This document shows positions 35,201 to 41,266 of a DNA stretch of 41,266 bases, one piece after another. Made by a program: the position numbers and the translations under genes. Below the pieces are notes generated by a model. That model saw only the letters and a program-made list of their open reading frames with translations, did no database searches and was not told the DNA's origin. Positions within the stretch are counted from its first letter, which is position 1. Every line of letters begins with the position of its first letter. Source of the DNA: Blastocatellia bacterium (GTDB lineage Bacteria > Acidobacteriota > Blastocatellia > Chloracidobacteriales > Chloracidobacteriaceae); the NCBI GenBank assembly GCA_019695185.1, contig JAIBAN010000071.1, forward strand, positions 1 to 41,266. Direction: 5' to 3'.

Positions 35201-36534
35201 CGGCTGACCACTCCCTGGTCCCCGATATGATCCCGCAGCCAGTTGGCAATTTCCTTGAGGACCGAGTCTCCGGTTAAATACCCATAGGTTTCGTTGATTT
35301 TGGTAAAAGTATCAATCCCAATCAGGAGGATTCCCACCTGTTGGGTCCGGCTCAGGGCTTCTTCGATTCGTTGGGTTAAAAACGAGGTGTTATAGATACC
35401 CGTCAGGCTGTCGAAATGCAGTGATGTGGTACGGCGCAATCCGGAAGGACGGCGAATAAAACCGGACTCGTTGGAGCCGGTCGGAGTGCGGAGTGTGCCC
35501 GTCAGTCGGTTCCGGGTCGGCGTGGGAAAGGTGGTTTCCATCGAATCGAAGGTCACCGGCGGCATCGAGGAAAAAGTCGGCGGCATGCGCAGTTCGCGGG
35601 TGGGCGGACCGCCGGGAAACATGCCGGTCTGGGTTTGGCGACCACTGCTGTCAAAGGCCAGTTGCAGGTTTTGGGCTAGTTCAGCCGCAGTTTGCGGTCG
35701 CCGGTCGGGGTCTTTTTCCAGGGCCCGCAACACGACATGCTCCAGTGCCCAGTCGATTTCAGGGCGGATGTCACGCAGTCGGCGCGGGGCTTCGGTGGCC
35801 TGTTGAATAATGACGGCGGAAACCGTGCGGGCGTTGAACGGGACCGTTCCGGTCAGCAGTTCATATAAGATCACACCCAGGCTGTAGACGTCGGAGCGGG
35901 GGTCAAGTCGTTCACTGCGGCATTGCTCCGGGGACATATAATGTGGGGTGCCAACCATCAACCCGACTTCGGTCAGTTTCGTCAGGGCCGAAGTGGTGGC
36001 TGATTCATGCAGTTCGGCCACGCCAAAATCCACCACTTTGACAACTTCGGTACCGTCCCGGTGCCGAGCAATCATGACATTTTCGGGTTTGAGGTCGCGG
36101 TGAATGACCCCTTCCTCATGCGCTGCCTGGACCGCCGCACACACGGCACGCATAACCTGAACCGCCCGCTCCGGCGGAAAAAATCCTTTGGTTTTCAATT
36201 CATCGCGCAATGACTCTCCCCGGATGTACTCCATGACCATGTAGGTCCGGTCATCCGGCAGGGTGCCAAAGTCATAAACGGAAATGACATTGGGATGCTT
36301 GATGCTGGCCACGGCACGGGCCTCCCGCTGGAACCGTTTGACGGCCAGGGGTTGTTCCATGGCTTCTTCACTGAGGACTTTGATGGCAACCGTATCACCA
36401 AACTGAAGACGGGTTGCTGCATACACCGTTGACATACCGCCGACTCCAAGGACGTGGTCAACCTTGTATTTTCCTTCGAGGGTTGTCCCAATAAGGGGGT
36501 CAACCTCTTGTGTCGGCGTATCAGCAGGATTCAT
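32299..36534 (-). CDS. Ser/Thr kinase - degenerate GGDEF - AAA ATPase - TPR signalling protein
   Basis: 1411 residues. Kinase domain (about 22-295): GVGGMSTVYAA, AIKVL with K52, HRDLKPEN with D147, DFGVAE at 169-174, SPEQ. A Pro/Thr-rich linker leads to a GGDEF-like domain (about 372-527: FDSLTGIYNTSFL, IGIDTFTKINETYG), whose signature reads ASDEF (447-451), so diguanylate cyclase activity is doubtful. The ATPase (about 548-800) has Walker A GATGMGKT at 577-584 and Walker B VVLFFDDMHWAD; the family resembles the AAA_16/PknK ATPases. A TPR solenoid (about 950-1370) ends the protein with many A-L-x-x-Y repeats. No transmembrane segment is visible. It may integrate several signals in the cytoplasm. 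The start ATG 36534 follows a purine stretch. Confidence 0.92.
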   Translation of the reverse strand: MNPADTPTQEVDPLIGTTLEGKYKVDHVLGVGGMSTVYAATRLQFGDTVAIKVLSEEAMEQPLAVKRFQREARAVASIKHPNVISVYDFGTLPDDRTYMVMEYIRGESLRDELKTKGFFPPERAVQVMRAVCAAVQAAHEEGVIHRDLKPENVMIARHRDGTEVVKVVDFGVAELHESATTSALTKLTEVGLMVGTPHYMSPEQCRSERLDPRSDVYSLGVILYELLTGTVPFNARTVSAVIIQQATEAPRRLRDIRPEIDWALEHVVLRALEKDPDRRPQTAAELAQNLQLAFDSSGRQTQTGMFPGGPPTRELRMPPTFSSMPPVTFDSMETTFPTPTRNRLTGTLRTPTGSNESGFIRRPSGLRRTTSLHFDSLTGIYNTSFLTQRIEEALSRTQQVGILLIGIDTFTKINETYGYLTGDSVLKEIANWLRDHIGDQGVVSRVASDEFAVLVPDLPAEETLLLAETLKQALAKHRFLRSELTDGLTLNATISVVGAPNDGNTPQDLIDAAGRTLRYAKQHHHGSIYRPGEETEEQTIWRLNFNTFVGRNREMKLLGEMLDRVLRGRSKPVLILGATGMGKTRLAKEFRRNLAGKDVTFLTGHFYEAGQGAPYKSFYDMLRAPIQALLEVDGGAKADAVFGPLTDRVFQDFGTDEGFMFFCEMVQSESAHEKYLTFEYLTKLFLTLSQQKPVVLFFDDMHWADELSLEMLAYLTRGSTGQRIFGMGAARTEGITERHPLRNWQRTLNQYGGLEIITLDPLTQEDTFTFIRGVFTRLRAASATVIHLYRETKGNPYFLGEIVRYLVQQGHITQSADAWECPPLEEITLPPSVVDVVEAALSRVSGPTLDIFMQASAIGQEFTFDLLQSVTQREERDLLAAVEEGLAQHVISEIDDRDEDSYRFYHSTVQKVLYGRLNRRRRRSLHAQVGQALEQEYSVSGQTGRVLTQLAYHFYHAGEYQQTLQYAVAAGNQAWRAWSMDEAKRFFGWAEEAERRLNLVPEVATEEGVSFERVSPEQLKLMVDLNLNLGQLMVNFGQVTEAEKKLQLALALSRHMNDELLRGKALAALGEMCEARSEYALSLLYCRQALEILRRCGDVRAESRTMCTIGMVYDRLGQLPRSAESQERSLQLARNAKDPMGESVALRELAWVEIKQGQYKRAVEHVAQAHEISIRLNDQLGQTIALNIMGVAYLAQNRPERAQELFQESLKIATDLNRPRGEATELTYLGECARVQGDVVKALEFNQKALLLARQIGNRQLEALILFHLGRVFQNRRDFDTALDYLNQSLKMVATISERMLECETLISQAEIYLEQSRPADAMEIIQPVLTTSEDADALPLRWRALYVFGRCQFYLGQTQAAQASLTEAVEIVKQLGAQLSPDVTPTTFFEDKKLLSKSLESVLAAINRAL

Positions 36535-36839
36535 GCCGGTTTTGACCTTCCCACCAAAAAGTAACCGTGGAAGAAAAGGTACAGCTTGAATGAGTGGCGG
36601 TTGGATCGGATTTGTGGTTTGGTTTCAACGTGCTGGCTACAGAGTAGAAGCCGAGGTCTGTGAAGTCAAGACACGAGAGCGTGCAGGAAATTGAGAATTG
36701 AGAATTGAGAATTGAGAATTCGTCACACAGTTTGGGATTGAATGACACAAGGCAACTGATGTCCAGGTATTCGGAATGCTCTTCGGTTTTCAAAACCACC
36801 ATCAAAAGAAAGGAATCTGAAGTGTCAAATTCTCAATTT
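36535..36839. other. Intergenic region HD protein - multidomain kinase, no gene
   Basis: 305 nt; the array at 36689-36845 fills the right half. The left 150 nt should hold the promoter of the multidomain kinase, but no clear element is seen. Confidence 0.55.
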
Positions 36840-36845
36840 TCAATT
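36689..36845. repeat. Inverted heptamer array, unit AATTGAG (locus K)
   Basis: Four AATTGAG copies plus AATT at 36689-36720. The other arm has one AATTCTC at 36828-36834 and the decayed AATTTTC and AATTCC up to 36846. The TGA stop of the HD gene (36842-36840) lies in the right arm. Confidence 0.92.
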
Positions 36846-38159
36846 CCTCCTCCGTCTTCCGGAAGAAACCTGCATTGCCTGCTGTGCCAGGGTGAGGACC
36901 TGGGAGCGGACTTCAGGTGGAAAACAGATGCGGTGAATCTGATATTTACGCAGGCTGCGGACGACCTCGGAAACCTCGGTAATTTCGTATTTCCGAAGGG
37001 AAAGTTTCCCGGTTTCCACAAAAATCCGTGCCTTGGGAGTCGCCTTCTCCGGAGCATAGGGGCCGAAATACGGAACATCGGCGGCATTGTCATCCAACAG
37101 ATAATAGGTCGGGTCAAATCCGGCAGCCGCAACCACCTGCTGAATCTGTTCCAGGAGTTCGGCGGATTGGGATTTGCCGAATGGTTGCAGGTCAATTGAT
37201 TTGAAAAGCTGCCGGTTGATGAAACGACGGGAAATATCGCTCAGAACCGGGTCCGGTTCATGCTGCCACTGTTTCATGCAGAACATGAGGTCATGGTCAT
37301 CCAGGGAAAGAAACTCTGCGGTACTTAACCGTTCACTACGGAGGAGTTTGGTCAGGGCCGAGCCCGGTGCTTCAAAGCGCAATTCACCCAGCCGGGTTAA
37401 ATGGACCGCCCGTCTGAGGATGGAAACCAGCATGTTTTCAGCGGAACGCAGGGTATGGTGAAAATAGACCTGCCGGAACATATAGTAACGGGCTTGCAAA
37501 TATTCCTCCACCGCGAACAGGCCCCGTCCCCTGACATACAGCCGTTCCGTTGCAGGATCCACTGCCAGCGCGTGCAGAATCCATTCCAGGTCATAATTTC
37601 CATACTTGGCACCGGTCATCAGGCTGTCCCGGAGCAAATAATCAAACCGGTCACAATCAAGCTGTGAGGAAACCAACTGGCTGATGAAATCAGGCTTGAA
37701 ATGGCCTTCGATGACGGCAATCACGGATTTCAGAAAATTCGGGGCAACGCCATTCAGTATGGAATGAAGGGCGGTTCCGGAGTCGCGCAGAATCTGGATC
37801 GTCCAGCGTTCGTGACGAAAGCCTAACACCTTTTCAATAACGTGGGAAAAAGGTCCATGTCCGATGTCATGGAGCAGGGCTCCGGCACGGGCCGCTGCGA
37901 AATCGTGGGGGGAAATCGGGCGTTCCCGTCCAATGTGCTCCAAAACGCGGGTCATGACATGCATGACTCCAAGGCTGTGAGAGAATCGGCTGTGCTCCGC
38001 TCCCTGGTAGGCAAACATCGCCAACCCCAATTGTTTGATACGGCGCAGGCGTTGAAATTCGGGAGTGTCAATCAGGTCGGCAAGCAGCTTGTCGTCAGAG
38101 CGGGCTTCATCAAGGGTAATGAGGTTGTGTACCGGGTCACGGTAGCGCCGCTCGAACAT
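36840..38159 (-). CDS. HD-domain phosphohydrolase (SAMHD1/COG1078-like)
   Basis: 439 residues. The metal ligands and motif of HD enzymes are visible: FQRLRRIKQLGLA and EHSRFSHSLGV (H56, H61), ALLHDIGHGPFSH with H97 and D98, and LDCDRFDYLLRDS further on. This arrangement marks the SAMHD1-related family that hydrolyses dNTPs or other nucleotides; the actual substrate is unknown. The start ATG 38159 lies only 3 nt from a repeat array of GACTCCCAA units, so no ribosome-binding site exists. Its stop is in the AATTGAG array, so the gene is bracketed by repeats. Confidence 0.88.
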   Translation of the reverse strand: MFERRYRDPVHNLITLDEARSDDKLLADLIDTPEFQRLRRIKQLGLAMFAYQGAEHSRFSHSLGVMHVMTRVLEHIGRERPISPHDFAAARAGALLHDIGHGPFSHVIEKVLGFRHERWTIQILRDSGTALHSILNGVAPNFLKSVIAVIEGHFKPDFISQLVSSQLDCDRFDYLLRDSLMTGAKYGNYDLEWILHALAVDPATERLYVRGRGLFAVEEYLQARYYMFRQVYFHHTLRSAENMLVSILRRAVHLTRLGELRFEAPGSALTKLLRSERLSTAEFLSLDDHDLMFCMKQWQHEPDPVLSDISRRFINRQLFKSIDLQPFGKSQSAELLEQIQQVVAAAGFDPTYYLLDDNAADVPYFGPYAPEKATPKARIFVETGKLSLRKYEITEVSEVVRSLRKYQIHRICFPPEVRSQVLTLAQQAMQVSSGRRRRN

Positions 38160-38162
38160 AAG

Positions 38163-38306
38163 AGTCTTGGGAGTCTTGGGAGTCTTGGGAGTCTTGGGAG
38201 TCTTGGGAGTCTACGGACTGACATAAGGGGCAACATGGGCGGATGACCAAGAAGGTATGTGTTTCTGACTCCCAAGACTCCCAAGACTCCCAAGACTCCC
38301 AAGACT
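38163..38306. repeat. Inverted array of the 9-mer AGTCTTGGG (locus L)
   Basis: Five units plus AGTCT at 38163-38212 and four complementary GACTCCCAA units plus GACT at 38267-38306. The left arm stops 3 nt before the HD start codon. The right arm ends 4 nt before the stop of the STAS gene. The 9-mer has no stop codon in any frame, and both flanking genes use a stop or start outside the array. Confidence 0.95.
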
Positions 38307-38310
38307 GGGT

Positions 38311-38775
38311 TTAGCTTTCCGCTTTTGGTTTCCGAATCCGGACTTTCTTTTCCGCCGTGGGGGGCGGAACGGCTTCAGGGTCAAAGCTCTTGACCGCTTC
38401 ATCTTCGTGTTCAAAAACCTCAAACACATTGTCCAGTTTTGAAATTTTGAGAATATGGACGACGCATTGCGAAGGCGTCAGCAATTTGACATGGCCATCC
38501 ACCCTGGCGGCGTGATGATAGGTCTGGAGCAGGCTGCCCACGCCGGTGCTACTGATATAACTGACACCGCTCAAATCGAGCAGAAAATCCTTTTCCCCGG
38601 ACTGAATCAGGGAATCAATTCGTTTGCACAGCTCATCGTTGGCGTCGTTGGGAGCCAGTCTCCCGCTGACTTCGAGGATATTGACAGTGCCGGTTTTTTT
38701 CGCAAGCCTATAGCGGGTTGGACGACGAAGCACTTTTCCGACTCCGCCTTTCGGTCCATCATATTCGTTCTGCAT
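38311..38775 (-). CDS. STAS-domain anti-sigma factor antagonist
   Basis: 154 residues from ATG 38775 (MQNEYDGPKGGVGK), chosen because AAGGA lies about 10 nt upstream; the frame is open to 38901 without a comparable site. The STAS domain covers about 28-130: ILEVSGRLAPNDANDELC, DFLLDLSGVSYISSTGVGSLL with the likely phosphorylated S76 (first Ser after the D-S-S-G-like turn), and LLTPSQCVVHILKISKLD. Such proteins bind anti-sigma kinases and release sigma factors when dephosphorylated. No partner kinase (RsbW-like) is nearby; a Hanks kinase in this region could phosphorylate it, which is speculation. The C-terminus is basic (KKVRIRKPKAES). Confidence 0.88.
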   Translation of the reverse strand: MQNEYDGPKGGVGKVLRRPTRYRLAKKTGTVNILEVSGRLAPNDANDELCKRIDSLIQSGEKDFLLDLSGVSYISSTGVGSLLQTYHHAARVDGHVKLLTPSQCVVHILKISKLDNVFEVFEHEDEAVKSFDPEAVPPPTAEKKVRIRKPKAES

Positions 38776-39022
38776 GAGTGATTTTCCTTGTAAGATTTCG
38801 GCTCGTGTCCGGCTTGTCGGATGCCACCAAACACGAATGATTACGGCCCAGCCCTGCCGCACTTCGGATGGTGACGGTTGCCGGACTGAGCGGTTCAACA
38901 AAAGCTGCCGTATGAAAACAAAAGAAAAGCGATGCGCAGTGGCGTATCGTTACAAAGCGAGCCGCATTGATTTGACGTGATGCGGTAAAGAACTGTTTCG
39001 ACTGTTTTCCAAGCCTACCACA

Positions 39023-39937
39023 ATGATTTTGATCGTCAACCTGAATCCGGCCATAGACCGGTATCTTTCTTTTCCCCAGGTGGTTCCGGGGGCGGTTCAT
39101 CGTTCCCGCCCGGTCCGGATTCAGGCTGGGGGCAAAGGTGTCAACGTTGCCCGGTGTCTGCGCCGCTGGGGAATTCCGGTCGCCGTCCTGGGCTTTGCCG
39201 GAGGCTTTACCGGGCGCTGGTTGCAATCCCTGCTTGAAACTGCCGGAATCGCGTTTCACGCCGTTGGGATGACCGGAGAAACCCGCTGCTGTCACATTGG
39301 TTTTGATGAGGAAACCGGAACGGAAACGGTTTGGAACGAACCGGGTCAGCCACCTTCCCCGCGCAGCCAGCGCCGGTTGGTCAAAGCCTTTGCCCGCCTC
39401 CTGCCGGCTGCGCAGGCGGTTATCCTTTCAGGCAGTGCCCCGCCTGGGGTTGAAGTTGATTATTTTGGGGAATTGGCCTTTGTGGCAGGGCAGGCCGGCT
39501 GTCCCGTGCTTGTGGATATTCCTCCCCCGGAAACTGCCGCCCTTTTGCCGTTTGGTCCTTTTCTGGTGAAACCCAATCATCTGGAAGCAGCCCGGTTGGT
39601 TGGGTTCCCGCTGGAGTCGGAGAGCCGGCTGTTGCAGGCGGCTGAAACCTTGGTCCGGCTTGGTGCCCGGCAGGCTCTGATAACCAGAGGCGGAAACAGT
39701 GCTGGCTGGGGCCAGGAAAACAGTTCTTGCCTCCTTGCGTTGCCGCCCGTGCCGCCTGGAACCCGCATTTTTGCTACGGGGGCCGGTGATGCCACAATGG
39801 CCGGTTGCGCGGCTGCTTTGGTCAGAGGGGAAACGGGATTGTCACTGGCAGAATGGGGAATTGCCAGCGGAACGGCCTTTGCGGTCCTGGGTGAAGCCTG
39901 TTGCTGGGAGGATGTGAAGCGGTTCAGGGAGCAATAG
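39023..39937 (+). CDS. PfkB-family sugar kinase, 1-phosphofructokinase/tagatose-6-phosphate kinase-like
   Basis: 304 residues. N-terminal ILIVNLNPAIDRYLSF is the FruK/LacC signature; RIQAGGKGVNVARCL is the substrate GG motif; TGAGDATMAG contains the anion hole and the catalytic base D256. The 1-phosphofructokinase group phosphorylates fructose-1-P or tagatose-6-P. The ATG 39023 follows no clear ribosome-binding site. The gene is divergent from the STAS gene with 247 nt between, and convergent with the small conserved gene at 40042. No PTS or fructose transporter gene is in view. Confidence 0.87.
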   Translation: MILIVNLNPAIDRYLSFPQVVPGAVHRSRPVRIQAGGKGVNVARCLRRWGIPVAVLGFAGGFTGRWLQSLLETAGIAFHAVGMTGETRCCHIGFDEETGTETVWNEPGQPPSPRSQRRLVKAFARLLPAAQAVILSGSAPPGVEVDYFGELAFVAGQAGCPVLVDIPPPETAALLPFGPFLVKPNHLEAARLVGFPLESESRLLQAAETLVRLGARQALITRGGNSAGWGQENSSCLLALPPVPPGTRIFATGAGDATMAGCAAALVRGETGLSLAEWGIASGTAFAVLGEACCWEDVKRFREQ

Positions 39938-40031
39938 CATTTGCGATTTGCCATTTTTCTTTTGCCATTGTCCGGACAAAACCCTGATGGTTTCTGAGAA
40001 ATCGCAAATCGCAAATGGCAAATCGTAAATG
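39938..40031. repeat. Inverted heptamer array, units CATTTGC and GATTTGC alternating (locus M)
   Basis: CATTTGC, GATTTGC, CATTTTT and CTTTTGC at 39938-39965, directly after the PfkB stop. The right arm GCAAATC, GCAAATG, GCAAATC, GTAAATG lies at 40004-40031. The alternation of the two variants is kept in mirror order. Confidence 0.92.
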
Positions 40032-40041
40032 GGCAGTGAAT

Positions 40042-40458
40042 TTATTGCACAAAATCCTCATCAACTGCCTCGTCATCCATTTGGACGACGCCGACAATCA
40101 GACGGCGTTCTTCGAACAGGGACGAGTCAATCAAGGTTTGAATGGTGTATTCGCCGGGTTTGTCAAAGGTCAGGTTGATGAAAAACGAGATATTGTTGGC
40201 ATATCCACCGGCAGGAACTTCAAATGGTGCGGGAGAGGAAGCCGCGAGCACTTTTTGTTTGCCCGGATACATAATGCGCACTTCCGAAAGGAAGGTGCCG
40301 CTGCCGGTCCAATGGTTGAGAATGGCCAGCTTGGGCAGGGTAACCGGCAACTGCTGCACGTAAAAATCGTGGAAAATGCCCATCAGGCTGAGTTTGTTGC
40401 CAAGTTCAAGCCGAACATCGTCGCAGACAATTTGGTAGACAAGTTTCAGGTTTTTCAT
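40042..40458 (-). CDS. Conserved small cytoplasmic protein of unknown function
   Basis: 138 residues. YQIVCDDVRLELGNKLSLMGIF, VTLPKLAILNHW, YANNISFFINLTFDKPGEYTIQTLID. The pattern CDDVR..GNKLSLMG and LPKL is one I recall from a DUF family (DUF6941, from memory and unverified) present in many bacteria. It looks like a beta-sandwich with no signal or membrane segment. Start ATG 40458. The C-terminal tail is acidic (QMDDEAVDEDFVQ). Convergent with the PfkB gene, separated by the CATTTGC array. Confidence 0.72.
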   Translation of the reverse strand: MKNLKLVYQIVCDDVRLELGNKLSLMGIFHDFYVQQLPVTLPKLAILNHWTGSGTFLSEVRIMYPGKQKVLAASSPAPFEVPAGGYANNISFFINLTFDKPGEYTIQTLIDSSLFEERRLIVGVVQMDDEAVDEDFVQ

Positions 40459-40573
40459 TGATTTGGATTCGTGTTCCGAATGCTCCGTTGAGGTATGAAA
40501 ATGTAACGGCGCACTATGCCACGGGAAAGCCTGTGAGGAAAGGTTTTCTTCTCAAAGGACTGGGGACCGGCCA

Positions 40574-40687
40574 GGGCTGAGGACTGTACTTCACGCACTG
40601 AGGACTGAGGACTGAGGACTGAGTTTCATTCTGAAAGTCAGTTCAGAATGATAAAATCAATTCGGTTCTTCCTCAGTCCTCAGCCCT
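40574..40687. repeat. Inverted heptamer array, unit GGACTGA (locus N)
   Basis: GGGCTGAGGACTG at 40574-40586 and three GGACTGA at 40602-40622. The right arm TCAGTCC and TCAGCCC lies at 40673-40686. The 13-bp pair 40574-40586 with 40674-40686 is perfect. The stop TGA of the L,D-transpeptidase (40682-40680) is in the right arm. Confidence 0.93.
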
Positions 40688-41266
40688 CGGTCGTAATAAA
40701 TATAGGGGTTTTCAGCGGGCAAGAAACAAACAGTTCCTCGATTTCAAAATTTTCCAGGGCAACGCAGCCCCAGGTCCAATCTGAAGCGGAACCATAGCCA
40801 TGAATGCCTACCATGCCGCCCAAACCGGTTTCCCACGGTGGCCGCTCCTTCCGCTTCATGGCTGACAGGATGAGGCTGTATTCGGATTTGGTAATCAGTT
40901 TATCCCGCAATCCCCGTTCGGCATCCTCGGTATTGGGGTAACTGACACCTAAAAACAAGTGATAGTTGCTCCGGTCGTTGCGGGTGCAGACATAAAACTC
41001 ACCAACCGGGGTGCGATGGTCTCCCTGCCGGATTTTGTCGAGTTCGGGGTCGGCTCCCAAACCAACCCGGTACTTTTTAACCATTTTCCCCGAAGCCCAG
41101 AGTTCGAGGCGGCGGGGTTTTTTGAAAATTCGGATTTCAGGATTTTCAAACGGGTAGGGGACGCCGGCAGCCGTGGCGGCAGCCTTAATCCGGGTTTCGG
41201 CTGCCGCTGCGTCATAGCGATTGGGGGGACGTTCGGCCTGCATAGGTGAAACAGAACCGTAGCCTA
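40680..41266 (-). CDS. L,D-transpeptidase (YkuD/ErfK family), 5' end cut by the window edge
   Basis: The frame is open to the right edge; the first in-window ATG is 41243 (187 aa), but no ribosome-binding site precedes it and a signal peptide is missing, so the start is probably outside. Catalytic motifs: HGYGSASDWTWGCVAL with H148 and C160 (numbered from ATG 41243), and TPVGEFYVCTRN, which fits the YafK-type branch. The enzyme crosslinks peptidoglycan through diaminopimelate or attaches proteins, in the periplasm. It ends ITTEG with a TGA from the GGACTGA repeat. A second YkuD-like protein is at 25447-26508. Confidence 0.9.
   Translation of the reverse strand, partial: GYGSVSPMQAERPPNRYDAAAAETRIKAAATAAGVPYPFENPEIRIFKKPRRLELWASGKMVKKYRVGLGADPELDKIRQGDHRTPVGEFYVCTRNDRSNYHLFLGVSYPNTEDAERGLRDKLITKSEYSLILSAMKRKERPPWETGLGGMVGIHGYGSASDWTWGCVALENFEIEELFVSCPLKTPIFITTEG

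Overview
The window (about 41 kb, moderately GC-rich, protein-dense) looks like chromosomal DNA of a free-living bacterium with a large signalling repertoire. My best guess is an Acidobacteriota lineage (Blastocatellia-like), from the mix of Hanks-type kinases, a Reg_prop sensor, PIG-L, patatin and DUF512 proteins, a tRNA without encoded CCA and short tandem repeats between genes. This is an inference from memory of such genomes, not a database result. No phage, integrase, transposase, CRISPR array or rRNA was seen.

Layout. Positions 1-9.8 kb are housekeeping: a tal-pgi fusion (cut by the left edge), transketolase, a putative lipoprotein, guaB, gpmA, a GNAT acetyltransferase, a tRNA-Leu(UAA) gene split by a 226-nt group I intron, and a zinc-ribbon/RDD membrane protein. 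From 10.2 to 21.7 kb there is a HEAT-repeat protein with a small overlapping ORF upstream, a CxxC small protein, a secreted PIG-L deacetylase, a small acidic protein, a PhaC-like cysteine hydrolase, a candidate small RNA, a patatin overlapping a DUF512 radical-SAM protein, and an SDR. From 22 to 36.5 kb the region is dominated by three very different Ser/Thr kinase fusions: kinase + degenerate cyclase domain + proline-rich tail; 14-repeat beta-propeller sensor + Y_Y_Y + kinase; and kinase + degenerate GGDEF + AAA ATPase + TPR. Interleaved are a WG-repeat lipoprotein with a peptidoglycan-binding/GCQT protein, a lone EutN/CcmL microcompartment vertex protein and two tandem paralogues of unknown function. 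From 36.8 kb to the end there is an HD phosphohydrolase, a STAS anti-sigma antagonist, a PfkB sugar kinase, a small conserved protein and an L,D-transpeptidase cut by the right edge.

The most striking feature is not a gene. Fifteen intergenic regions (plus one weak case) carry the same architecture: a run of short tandem repeats, a spacer of about 25-200 nt, then the reverse-complementary run, so each region can form one long hairpin. The unit differs from locus to locus (AATTGAG, GGACTGA, TTCAGGG, GGTTTCG, CATTTGC, the 9-mer AGTCTTGGG, a 14-mer and a 26-mer), but the heptamer period dominates. The arrays sit at gene 3' ends, and at least seven genes have their stop codon inside an array. They are almost absent from divergent promoter regions.

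Functionally, tal-pgi, transketolase, gpmA and the PfkB kinase cover central sugar-phosphate metabolism. The kinases, STAS and HD proteins form a signalling group, and the L,D-transpeptidase and GCQT protein act on the cell wall. Most gene pairs are separated by repeat hairpins, so long operons are few. The clear coupled pairs are patatin-DUF512, the GCQT protein-WG lipoprotein, and the two paralogues at 31.2-32.0 kb.
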